Part shown: one piece after another, positions 1-12,400 of the stretch
Layout of the letters: every line of letters begins with the position of its first letter
How positions within the stretch are numbered: the stretch's first letter is position 1
From: Callipepla californica brunnescens
Taxonomy: Eukaryota; Chordata; Aves; Galliformes; Odontophoridae
Assembly: GCA_023055505.1 (NCBI GenBank)
Contig: JALIRH010000001.1
Span: 99,231,034 to 99,295,033, forward strand
DNA: 64,000 nt
Direction of reading: 5' to 3'
Translations under genes and position numbers: made by a program
Notes under the pieces: model-generated
Seen by the model: the letters and a program-made list of their open reading frames with translations, nothing else
Told to the model about the DNA's origin: nothing
Databases searched by the model: none

Positions 1-3000
1 GATGGTACTGGAGGAATGGATAAGATAGAGGGAGATTAACCTGATGCAGATTTGCCAATGTGTCTGTTGAACTGTCCTCTGAATAACCCAGTCTTTACCA
101 GCAAGAGCTAGTTGAAGTTGTGTAAAACCATGGCAGGGGGAGAATAAACAACTAAACTGAGTGATTGGAGAACATCGAAATTGTTTTCCTTCTCAACTTT
201 TCTTTGCAATGTAAATACAATCAACACATGTAAGGATGTCCAGACATTGCAGTCCATGGGCTTTCTCTCTTAGTAAATGGATGCAGTTGCAAAACTTACA
301 AGATAATATTTTGGAAACAACATCTTCTTATGTTTATCCAACAATATGCTTATCAGAATATATCATTCATAGATAATTTTGGAAATTTTGAGATTTTGTG
401 TTCTTTAGACTGAAATAGAAAAAAGTTCTCATGAGATGTAAATTTTTTTCCATCAAGTCTGTCAATTATGGGAGAGATTTGCATGTTTATTAACAAACTG
501 TAGTTTTATAACTTTTCTCTAAAAATTTAAAACTTTGAATGCCATACTTGATGTTTGCAGTTGAATTAACTATACACAAAGTACTTAGTCATATAGATAA
601 CCACACTGACACGCTTCATTAATTATGTTACAGGTCTGCGCTGTTGCTTTACATATACATTTACTTTTATAAAGTTTTGAATTTTCCAGAAAGAATAAAA
701 TTATAAGCTGTCGTGTAAACGAATGTTTGATTACATTCCCGTGCAAATATTTGAAAGAGAATGTTTTCTGAATTTCTTAATATCTGAATCTGCTAAAACT
801 TGTGATCAAATTTTACTGTGATTTGAACAACAAGTAATATCAGATGAAATTACTTCATCTGTACATAAAATAAAAATGCAGCAACCTTAAATACCAAGTA
901 CTAAAAAGTAATCTGTCTTTTTATTATGTTTTTGATGCTACTTTTGAAACTCACCTCCACTTACACTTGCTTGTGGTCTCAGCTCTAGCTACAGTGATGG
1001 AATGGAGAGATACCTCTGGAGAGTGATTCGTTCCAACCTGAGGTCTGTTGGATGAATTATCTTCTAATAGTATCTATCTCTTCATAGACTAATGGAGAGA
1101 TAGGTGGTTCTCAACTTTTGATCTGGGAAGGGGAAATAAAAAAGCAAGCCTATTGCCAGAAGAATTGCTGACACGAGGATTCATACTGCTTTTCAACAAT
1201 CTGTGAGATCCACAAGCTCAAAAAGTTGAAAACTGTAAATGGACTCTTGATGACACACTAAGACTGAAGACCTGTATTTGAAGTTGTGAATATAATGGGA
1301 AATACTGATTTATATCCAATTGCTATACCTTGTTGTTGCTTTATGAAAAATTAAGGATGGACTTTTGGGAAAAGTAAAATATTGAGAATCCATTGTAAGC
1401 TTTTTGCTGAAAATAAATGGGATATTGGGGAGATCTTCACTTGTTATACTACTAAATGGTCTATAAGTCATTTTGGTCTTACTGGGATTTTTGCCAGACA
1501 ATACATCATTCTTTTTAATTAAAATACTAGTACTACCCAAAAGCACTAAAGCCATTATTTCTTTCTTTTCTTTTGCCATCAAAACTTTCAAAAAATCTTG
1601 TCCTTGTCAGTGCAAAATGTTACTTTGACTGAAGCAGAGCCATAATTTTGTTCCTGCTATCGTCCCAAGAAGAGACGTTTCCCACTCTATATATGTATTT
1701 ACATATATGTCTATATATTTTTAACAAGATGAATTTAGAACAATTATATTACGTTTTGGCATGGATACTCTCCCTTATGTAACAGGATTATGCAATGAAT
1801 CTTTCCATAAATTCACTCCTTAAACAAATAATTTATAAAGCACTGTGTCTCAGGAATTGTGTTATGATTAGTTCGTTTAGACACAACAGTTTTCATAACT
1901 GCCACTGCACACTGAGTCTCTTATGTTTGCTTTGGACAGCAAACTGCCAACTACCTGCAAACGCTAGCAACTTTATATGATTTGTTTTTGCAAAAGGTCA
2001 CCATGCAGAAAATTTTCTGTAAGATGTGGCAAGTCAGATTTCATATGCGGTATCCTCATTGGAACTGAGGCTTAGGTTTGCTGCTTCTACACTTGTCAAA
2101 GCAACAGCAGCAGAGATAGATATGCCAGTGAGGTTGCTCTAATCTTTCACTATTTAAGTTTACTGCACAGTTTAATTTCTAATCTTGTTGAAGTCCTGTG
2201 TAGTTACTACAGTTAAATTAGGTCTGCTCATAGGAAGAGAACATTAAGTTAGATTTTAATCTCAGTTGATTTCAGAGCAATTCTATCAACTAAAGTAAAT
2301 ATATTTACTTCTATGTAAATGAGTTCAGATTCAGACTCTCACTGTTTTAATTTTTGGAAAGCAAATTTAGCAGTTCACACTGACACCCAATAATCCTTCT
2401 TTTGTCTCTACATCACTGTAGAAGCAAATGTGCTTTTCTGCTCTCCACTATCGTTATGGCAGCATATTTTTCAAGATATCATATTAGTCTATTTCCTACA
2501 GATTTCACTGTGGGTTTTTTTTTTATTTTTTATTATTATTATTTTATTGTTTGTTTGTTTGCTGTTTTTTTTCTTATAAAAAGCCTTATAGACAGCATGT
2601 ATATGTCCAGTTTGAGATAAATCAGATGAAAGAGATGAATGACTTGAGTTGTATTTAAAAGTATCCAGATACTCATACTGAAAAGAAGATTTTTTCTAAT
2701 TCCCATATTCTTCCTTCAGGCTTCATTCCTCAATATCTTTGCCTTGTTTTCCATTACATTAACTATCAGCAATGTCCTTTTGAGAATCAGCTCTGGATGC
2801 ACCAAAATTTTCTACCTAGTAGTACAAATATATATAGAGAGTAGTACAAATATTTATATTGCCTCCAGTATAGTATTTTGTCTACTGATTTAACTGGGAT
2901 TCCAGCTAGAATCTTCCTCAGTATTTCTGTTGGAATTGTCTTTTTTTCTCTGTGTGTGTAATTAGTAACTGAGATGAAAAACAGGAGAATGAAAATAGAC

Positions 3001-6000
3001 TCTTCAGTCAGCTAATTAAACTTCACTCTTGTGGTACCAGAACTAGATGTTAGACATTATTGCAGTGAATACCTTGCTCTGTACAGAATCAGATGAAAGG
3101 TACAAGAACAATTATTCACACCCAAAATGCCCTGTAATCCCTTGGACAGAATCTCCCAAGCATCAAGGAAAATGTTGTCCATCTATAACCTTATAGCAAA
3201 AACAAGAGATCACTTTAAACCCAAGAGAAGTAAGGTTCTGTACTTTGCTGTTTCATATATTTTGCATGCACAGATTTAAAGAAAATGCATCAATTAGTTC
3301 ACTATTCTAATACTGACACTGTAAATTTTATACTCCTAAGTAACAATATAGGCTTATGTGGCATGATGTCATTAATGAGAACATTCACAAACTTTTTCAT
3401 TATATATCTCATTGTATTTCAGTTATGGAATCATTTGCTATACCAAAGAAAAATTTACATCAGAGAGCAGAGGACATTCCCACCCACAGCAGCCTCAGAT
3501 GTCCTGGTTAGAATTATGTCTGGGAAAGTGGGCGGTACAACCTTGAACCAAGGTTGTGAAACTTTAGTCAAGTTACTGTCTTGTTTTTGTCTTGGGCTCC
3601 TGTCCCTACATCCAGTCACACAAGGTTGTTCCCATGTCCTGTTAGATTTTTTTCCCCTCAAACAAAACCATTTCATTCAACTGAGGAAGCAAAAAATTTC
3701 TGAAAGAGTTAGAGGGACCTGGAGAATAAGGGGGAATATGAAAGAGCAGGAGTCCTGAATGTTTTAGCCAGCGATAGAATAAATCTATCCTTAAGTAGCT
3801 TGCCTGCTTTGAGAAATTTTGTCACTTCTCCAGCTTCTTATTCCTTTTCATGTTCAATCAGGCCTTAGTTTACTACTTAGGCCAACAGATGAACTGTTTG
3901 TGTGTCAATTTGCTAACAAAGAGAGAAATAAATCCTTTAGGCATTTGAGAAGAATTTATTTTTCTTGGTTTGATTCAAATTGATTGCCAGCTGGGCTTAG
4001 AAGACAAAATAACAATCCTGTCATCATTATTCTAAATGTCTTCAAATTGAAGTTGTGATTAAGTCTGGCGAATCTTCCAACCACTAAGCTATAATGGGAA
4101 GTGGAACTTGTTAGTGGTTCTTTTCAAAAAGAAAATGGTGCTCATTAGCTTGAACTAAAGGACAGTGACAACTTTCTATTGCAAGTTATGACTATGTGTT
4201 CTCAGTGGACAAAGAAAATTTTCTGGAGGTCTATATGACCCACCTTCTCCACAATACTTATGCTGAAGATTATTATTTTGATTTAGGTTTCAAAGACCTG
4301 ATTTTTAAGATTAAATTACTTGCTCTTGGGTACACAGTGTGCTAGATTGAATAAGAATTCAAGTTAGGACTAATTGGCTTACTCTACACCTTTTCCTCTA
4401 GTCTCTTCATTCTAGAGTGAAATAGGAGAGTGAGCATTAGAGGTTATGTTCTATTTATGTTTGAAGTTACAGATATGCTGTAAGAACAGCTGAGAAAGAA
4501 CAAACCAAGACTTTCATGACAGACTAGGGTGAAGGCTGCAATCCTGTCTCATCACATCATTTAGTTTCATGTGTTTTGTTGACTTTATATTTCCATGTCC
4601 TTCAGAGGGGCATGTTTTATTGGCAAAGTGTTAGGAGTCAGAACAATATGTTCAGTTTTCTTGTGGTCTTTCTCTTCATGGTATCCACTTACAATTTTCC
4701 ATTGGCAGCTCATAAGATGGTTTTCTAGTGCTTATTTATAGTAACAGATAGAGCTAAGCTAAGCTGAAGAGTGTTTTGATATTCTTGACTTGAAGGTACT
4801 GCAAAAAATGCAAATTATTATTGTTCTCTTCTCTTCATCATGAGACCTCTTGGCTCCAATTTTACCACCGTATGCTCTACTGTCTCTCCTTACAATTGTG
4901 TTATATTGTTCTCCTTGCTCATTCCTATCACCTCATCTTTCCTTCCACATCAAGGATCTTTTCTCGGTAATAGTTCTGGCATTTGGGCATAATGAGCATG
5001 CCCCATTCAGAAACATAATAATATTAAATCACTATAAAATGCAGCTATCATCAGTTCAGCTCTGGATGTCATTCCCAACAGTTCAATAGAATATTCAATA
5101 GAATAGATGATGATGGGCCTGATTCCTTTCACTAGTGTCAGGCTTACTCCTCTATATTTCCATTACGTTCAGTGGCATTTGGCTTACTTTAAATGAGTAG
5201 TAATGAAAGGAGAATTTGTTAGAAAAAGAGTACTACTGAGAGGAAAAAAAGGTGAAGGTATGGAAAATTAACAATTTGAAGTGTTTAGTCACACATACAG
5301 CATTTTTAGCTCAACTTGAAGTTTCTCATTTACTTGTCTCCACACTGTAATATGTTCTCCATTAGCGAATTCAGCACAGGAAAATATGTTACTTCACCAG
5401 ATTTACTGGCAGAACTGTGTTTTTTTTTTTTTAAGGATAAGCATTTAGAAACATGCTCTTCTCCATTTCTTGATCATCACTTCTGGTCCAAATATATTAT
5501 ATTTCTTTAGTCCATGGTGGTCATTACTTTCATATCTTCCTTTGATGACATTGAAAAGGAGGAGAAGAAGGAATAAGTGTTGAACAAAAAAAGCTAAAAG
5601 AGCAAGCCAGTACAGCAGAGATTTTTAAACTGTCCATGTCAGATCAAGTGTGAACAAAGTCAGCAGGCTGCATGTTTTTATTGTTTCATTCAGTCAAAAC
5701 AGAGGAGTCTCCCTTGCAACTATGGAGTCTCCAAAGGCATAGATAAAGCACAAGACCACTGAAGATAAAGCATACAGTGAGGGTATTGATTTTTGGAAAC
5801 AAAAGGAAAGTTGCAAGTTTCAGGAAATCTTCTAAGTCCATACTTACTGGCAAAATATTCCAGTTTTAACATATGTGTTGTTAATAAAATGCATTTCAAT
5901 ATTTCCTGTGGAGATTACCTGTAAGCACAGGGGTGCAAGAAAATTCATGGTGTTAAAATGTTCACAAACTTGAGTGTGAATAGTGAGTTATAGAGAAGGA

Positions 6001-6294
6001 TTTTTGCAAGATTTGTGTCAGCATACTCCCAACATTTGCCATATACATAAAACTGAGAAAATATTTTTATATGCTCTGTACAAATAAATTTGCTAATAAT
6101 TACATTTTTTCCATCAAAAGAAACTTGCTAAAATTTTCTAATATTTCGTAGATGTAAGCGTCTATCAAATTCTGAATTATTAAAAAGTATCAAGGAGCAA
6201 ACTAAGAAATTAGCATTAAATTTAATTGTGTTACTATCAAATTCAAAAGCACCTTCTGTTTTTTTTTTTGTTTTTTTTTTAGTGGAGTAATGAT
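1..6294. other. Unique AT-rich non-coding DNA
   Basis: I see no gene or recognisable young repeat here. Open frames are short and lack family motifs or convincing splice context. Low-complexity spots are a T-rich stretch near 2516-2580 and an interrupted poly-T at about 6258-6280, just before the old LINE fragment. It is either intergenic or part of a very long intron. Confidence 0.6.
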
Positions 6295-6476
6295 AATCAG
6301 TGTGGACTCAGGCTAGACTGGTCACACAATTTACTGATTTTTTTCACTGAGTATTTTAAAGACATTGCTGCCACAATAGATAAGAGAAATTCAATGCATG
6401 TACTACACTTATATTTAAAAAAGGCAGCTGACAAGGTTCTATACCAGAGATAAATTGCTTAGGTAAAGTCGTGGAA
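6295..6476 (+). mobile_element. Ancient CR1/L3-type LINE fragment (reverse transcriptase)
   Basis: One plus-strand frame starting at 6295 reads like the finger/palm part of a CR1-clade reverse transcriptase. It opens with NQCGLRLDWSH, corresponding to the family's NQ-G-FR-GRSC block, and about 30 residues on has YLKKAADKVLYQR, corresponding to the YLDF-KAFDKVPHQR block. The first catalytic Asp region is degraded (LDF reads as LK). Two in-frame stops (TAA, TAG) follow within ten codons. The frame holds without a shift for about 60 codons despite heavy substitution, so the copy is old and dead. The family assignment is from remembered motif patterns; I could not align it. Edges are uncertain and the element may extend to about 6600. 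Confidence 0.6.
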
Positions 6477-9169
6477 CAGCAAGAATAATAGGGTAATGGA
6501 CAAAATGCTGTTATATTAGCAGAACACAAAGGACATGTAAAGATAGACTTTTCATCCCATTAAGGAAGAAAGAAGAGAATTAAACACATGGACTAAGAAT
6601 ATATTTGAAGAGCAGCTGTCTAGGCCTCCCAGACTAGGTTGTGTGTATGACTAGAAAGGGAACACAAACTTCAAATAAATACATTTTTGTGCTTATTCCA
6701 CTTCTTACAGTGCAGAAGGTGTATAGACCTGCCAAGGGTAGTCAGGAAGATGGAATTTAGATCTGTTGTGCTTGTCATTATTGGATAAAGGTAGTGTTTA
6801 TGATGATAGATAAACAGTTATTTAAACAAAGACAAACAAGTTCTCTAAGCTGTCAGTGATTTTAACATCAGGCAAGCAATGACTAATAGAAGGTGCGTCC
6901 AGCTCTCCTTATGCACCACATAGAGAAACAGTAGGCATCAATTTTCTTCCCAGCAGCAAGGAATGACTAAGAAGGAGCAGGTCTGAAGAAAGGGATGGCT
7001 GAACCATCAAAGCCATAAGACAAGCAGTAGGTCTGCAAGTAAATTGAAATACATAATGTACATGCTTACTGATGCACAGAGCACAGGAAAACCATAGTAT
7101 GCATGCAAGGTTGTCCTACTCCCTCCGTCCAAAATCTACTCTGAAAAATTCCTTCACTTAGTCTTTGTTCATGGCGTTCTTCAGTCTGTGAGGCAAATAA
7201 GAGCATTCTCTTGAAGCAAAACATAGTTGCAAAAATGTTTATATCAGGAATGAACATAAATGAATATTATGTATATTTTAACAAGTATAACGTTGATGTT
7301 CTTCTGATGAGAGTAGATGCATTAAAGTAATGGTGGTAGCATAGTATAATGCAAAGAGTTCCATATAGGACAACAATGGGGGAAGAAGAAAGAGCACCTA
7401 TGAGTTCAAGAAATAGGTACTCTCATTTCTGAAGGAAAAAAAATACTAAGGGAAAAAACACAAGGCAGATGTGCTGGTCTATATAAGGTTGTTCTTATGT
7501 TGTTATTAACTAATTCCAGGTGGCTGAAGTATGCAGATAAAGGTAAAAGACGGTGAACAAATAAACAGGATAATTATTAAAAAAGTTATATCTCAAAGCT
7601 TAATCAATTTCTTGTTTCATGCAAAAACTACATTAGGGTAACATTAAGATGCAGATTTTAACTGGAAGATTTAAACCAAAGTGGTTTTTTTTATAAAATC
7701 CCTCACAGTATCCCCATGAGTATATGCATAACAATAGACTCTTTCATTATGTACAAGGTTTGTGCACCAGTCACTGAATAATAATTATTGTCTACTGTAG
7801 CTTTACCCCAGCCTGTCTGGAGTTTCACTACATTGTAGCAGAAAGTTTATTCCTGAATAGGTAGCTCCTCAAACCAGATGCTAAGAGGATACACAGGAAC
7901 ATGAGGGAGGGTTTAAACTGGTAGATAGGAGATAAACCAGATGCGTGAGAAACATTATACAGGCACTGTCAAAAATGAGGAAAGAAGTAACCTGAAGAAG
8001 CAAATGGGAAGACAAGGTGACAATAGTATCATAAAATAAAATGCACTACAAAATACCAAGTGAATTAAAAAAAAAAAAAAAAAAAAAAAGAAAGAGAGCG
8101 AAAGGGAAAAAAGAAAATAAGAAAAAAAAAGCTCAATATTTGAAGGAGCACATTCAGGTAAATATTTGAAAATAATGAAACACTCATGGGTTTTTCTAGG
8201 ATATGTGCATGCAAATTCAAGAAGCATAGCAAATCAGTAGTAATAATAGTTATGGCTTGAAAAAATTAATAACTAGTTTATCACTGTATCTAGAGATATA
8301 CGTATCTAAAAGATGAAAAGCACAAAAAAATCTTAGATACTGTTTGGAAATTTAATCTTGAAATGAACTGAAGTTTTAAGAAGATGCATGCAAATACACT
8401 GGTTCAAGTTTAGTTGCTTTCTAGCATCTGTTGTAGGTACAGAAAGACATACTGATGTTCTTTGTACAGATATTAGATATCTTTAACATTTAAATTACAT
8501 GATACAAATGTCTTGCATAGATAGGTTAAGCTTATTTGCAGATGTTAGTAGTTGACAGCAGCTGTATCTAGTTTTCAGAGGATTCTAAGGTCCCATTTAT
8601 GTCACTAAAAGCTTTTGAATTCATTTATAATTTAGATACTTTTGCTCAAAAATTTTAACAGCCTGTGGCAGGAAGGAAATTTAGCGGTCTAGAACAGCTT
8701 CATTGGAACAATGGGTTTGCTCTAGGTCTGTTAAAAGTTGATATTCAGGCAAAGCAAGTGTTTCAAGAGCTTTTTCCACCAAATTTGCATGAATTAAATA
8801 ATCAACAAAACACATATCTTTGGAAGGCATACCATCTTTGGATAACATTAGAGAAGATAAAAGGTTAAGGGAAACTCACTCTCTTCTTTAGATCAGACTG
8901 GGGACCAGGGATAATTGCAAAATGAACACAAGCTAGGCAGCAATATACATAAACGAAAAAGTGGAGCAAAGCTGAAAAAATGGTGGTCGCTATCCTTTGC
9001 AGCACTGTTTCCACAATTATTTTTAGAACTGACTTCTGAGTAATGTTATTTTAAAAGAGAGGACAAAATAGGGTTAATTTAGAGTAAATAGACTAATAGG
9101 AGCACAAAACCAGTGAAAGAAACAATAAAGCCTCAAAAAGATAGTAGTTTATTGATATTCTAGGTAGGC
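6477..9169. other. Unique AT-rich non-coding DNA with a poly-A tract
   Basis: No gene is supported. A run of 23 A residues at 8067-8089 is followed by purine-rich sequence to about 8130. I found no matching retrocopy or target duplication around it. A 67-codon frame at 8665-8868 has no recognisable motif. Confidence 0.55.
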
Positions 9170-9452
9170 ATTGATAAAAGTTTTAATGAATTCTGAGCCT
9201 CAGTGTTCACAAAGGAGGATTGGGAACAGATGCCAGAAACAGACATAAATTTTACAGCAGGAATGGAAGGCATACTGAAGAAACTCAAGATCGTGCCAGA
9301 AGAGGTGACCTAGAAATTAGAACATTTAAAGACTGACAAAACCAAAGGACCATAAGGTACACATTTGATGAAGCGTCCCAGAAGAGACTGGGAAACCTTT
9401 AGCAAATTTATTTATAATCTCTTTGGAATTGAAAAGGGCAAAGTAGCACATA
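9170..9452 (+). mobile_element. Ancient CR1/L3-type LINE fragment (start of RT domain)
   Basis: A plus-strand frame from 9170 reads as the linker and N-terminal RT region of a CR1/L3-like ORF2. ASVFTKEDWEQ matches the family's FF-SVFT block. KLEHLKTDKTKGP matches the L---K--GPDGIHP block, with the Asp after GP replaced by a stop. The SKFIYNLFGIEKGKV stretch stands where the family has a LA-IFN-SL--G-VP block. Three stops interrupt about 94 codons, with no frameshift. It is a pseudogenised remnant. It encodes an earlier part of the protein than the fragment at 6295, although it lies downstream on the same strand, so the two are either separate insertions or a rearranged copy. Confidence 0.6.
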
Positions 9453-12400
9453 TTTAAGAAGTGATCTAACTAAAATCTAGAAAGATGAAAGGTGAAGCAA
9501 ATACATTAAAAGGTAAAGGCATAAATTAATTGTACAGATTTTCTAAAACTGTACAAGGCCATGTGTGAGTTTCACAATCATTCAGAAGTACATTTCTATC
9601 TTAAAATCATATGAATGTTTATTTATCTACTAACACTTTCAACATCCAAAGTTCTGTGCTCTTTCTCAGTTAATGAGCTCTATGATATGACAGGTGATCA
9701 GTATTAGCATACATAAACACAGGAGACTTTACTATACACTTCTAACAATGAAAAGACATTGAAAACATTGAATCACATCCTCTGAGAGAGAAAAATCTGT
9801 AAGATGTCAAACAAGAAGCCTAAGTTGTAAGCTTTGCTCCTCCTTCTCTGAAGAAGTCCCACTGTGTATTAGTGATTTTGTGACTGTGGTAAGGCTGGGA
9901 AGAGTAATTGAGCCACTTGCCATTCAGTAAGCCTTGGGAACATATAATAATTTGACAAGACTGAAGAAATGCTCATAAACGTATGTAGCCATATAGTCTC
10001 CGTTTTCTCTGACTGCCTAGAGGTGCCTTTAGTATTTCAAGGAGTTATCCATGTCTTTATTTCTGGCTGTGTACCTTTTCTAGGGCTGAGTCTGACACTG
10101 GCAACTGTTTTCTCTTTAATCCTGGTTCTCCTAGATCTGCAATGTGCACCTGCAGGTTGCTTGAAATGGCTGCAATTACCAGTGCAAAACTTCTGTTGCT
10201 TCACAACTTTTCAATAAAAACATAAGTTGTAAAACTTAAAACTCATAAAAAAGAAGCTCACCAAACTATTCACTCATCTCTGATTTTATCAGAGGAATTT
10301 CCTATGATGTAAGCCTTTAATCCAGAAGTCTTATGAACTTAATTAAATTCAACAAAAAAGAAACTATGACAACTATGGAATCAGGAGATATTTTGCTTAG
10401 CTTGCAAAAAAAAGCTTTTAAAGAAATTCAAATGGATTAAAAGAAACCAAAGCTAGGGAAAAGTTTTATCTTTACTTCCATACAAAGTTTTTTCAGGGAC
10501 AACCTAAGAGAAGTTTGCTGCAGGCCTGATGATATATGGCACTGGCAGTATGTTACTTTAATGTTCTAAGAATTGACATGTATATTATAAAGGGTAGTTA
10601 TAAGTTCTAACAGTTGTGAACAAAGAAAGTATCAGACAAGTATAAGGCCAAAGTATCACTATTAAGACAGATTTTATTCACCTTATATAGAAGTAACCTG
10701 AAACACAGAATGTGCCATAATAGGCTGAAATTTGATGACTGTACAAAACTGGAAAATAAGTCAAAATGAAGAAGGTGGACACGAAAATAAAGAGCAGTTG
10801 GGAAGGCTAAGACCAAGGACAGATATATGGTTATGAAATAATACAGAAAAATGTAGGGGAAAGATACTGAAGATGAAAAGAAAGATTTTCAATTTTCAAA
10901 CAGCAATATAGAAAATCTAGGAGTAGTGGAATATATCATGTAAACCTTTAACCCATTGCTTATAAGCAGTAAATTGTAAGAAAGTGAAACCAGGGCCACA
11001 TAAGAAGGCTTGTGATATGTAATTGAATGAGAATTATTTGACTGATATAGAAATGGGGCTAAGAAAACTGTTTTACTGGGCATAAAACCCACAAATAATG
11101 GATTAAAAATGCCAAATAAGGAAATCTTGATAAGGAGTAAATTCTGTCTTGGGCGAGATTTCATTGAGATCAACAGACTTACACATAAGTCTCCATTAAA
11201 AAAAATAAAATAAAATAAAGATGACATCACCCAGGTAGCTTTCATTTGTTTTTAGCTTGCATTCTGATTACTCAAATGAAAATGTCAGGTAATTTATTAT
11301 ATTGCTCAATCCAGTAAAGGCAAGTTCACTGCAGCCTACCTTTTGGACAACAAATGCTTCCCCCACTGACCAGAAGATATAGGCAGTCTCATGTTAGATG
11401 ACTACACCCAGCCATACTCCCAGTCTCTCCATGCTATTATCATACATTTCTTACAGGTAGCTCCCCAGGCATAAGTTGTTCAGGGCTATATTCACTTTTG
11501 GGACTGTTGTGCCTGGGAATAGATTATCCACAATTTCAGAGTGCCTTCAGTTGGCACAGCAGCGCTGAGTTATCTCAGTAGGAGTCAGGAAATGCTTGTT
11601 CCTGAAGGCTGGGGAAAATTTGTTTCTCACTGTCTGGTTCTTCATCTGAAAGTCTCTGGCCTCCCTTCTCCTCTAATTGTCCTGGAGTCACATAGCCCCA
11701 TAATGTTTTTTTTCCATTCCTTAGTGAGCTGCATATTTCTCTGATTTCTTTTTCTTTTCTACTTCTGGAGTTTATTGTCCCAATTGTGTGTGTAAGTTTT
11801 ACACTACTGTTTTATTCCTCTGACATAGATTTGCAAATTGGTGAATTTGTGGTGTACACATCTCAGTACATTTCCAATATGAACCTTAATCATGATGAGC
11901 CAAAGAAGTAGATGAGAATGTGACTAGTATTCCTGGTTCCTTTGTTTGTTTTTGAATACCTATTGTTGTCACATACACATGAAAGAAAAAAATATATAAA
12001 CAAAATAAAAATCCTGGGGGGACTTCAAACTATCATCACTTAACTTGCATGCTTCTCGCATTCTGAGCATATGGTTTACAAACAGCAAATTTCAATGAAA
12101 CCTAATAGACAACGCAAAGGCGTTAGGCACATTAAGTATTTCACAATATTTTTGATGCCTTAACTATAATTAATAAGTGTGGTTAACGGGTTTTTGTGAA
12201 ACGTTACAGTGGACAATGTGGAGAAAAGGCAATGGCTTTTTTTTTAGAGGGAGAGATTTGCTTTTTATAGTAATTGGGATATAAACACCTAAAATCAGGA
12301 TTTTATATGAAAAGGGCAAGCTAACCTTACTAATGGTGATTACTCACTGTATAATAGAAAAGGAAATAAAAGCTTTTTTATAAAATGTATCAAATCCTAA

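Noticed and set aside
3285..3758. 157-codon plus-strand open frame
   Set aside because: It is the longest frame outside repeats, but has no recognisable domain, no splice or promoter context, and an opposing open frame. A small AACCTTG/CAAGGTT palindrome inside was also judged insignificant.
8067..8130. Poly-A followed by A/G-rich sequence as a processed retrocopy tail
   Set aside because: No mRNA-like body on either side and no flanking duplication; treated as simple sequence.
8665..8868. 67-codon plus-strand open frame
   Set aside because: The peptide looked compositionally plausible, but I found no family pattern, no clear splice sites and no CpG or codon signal.
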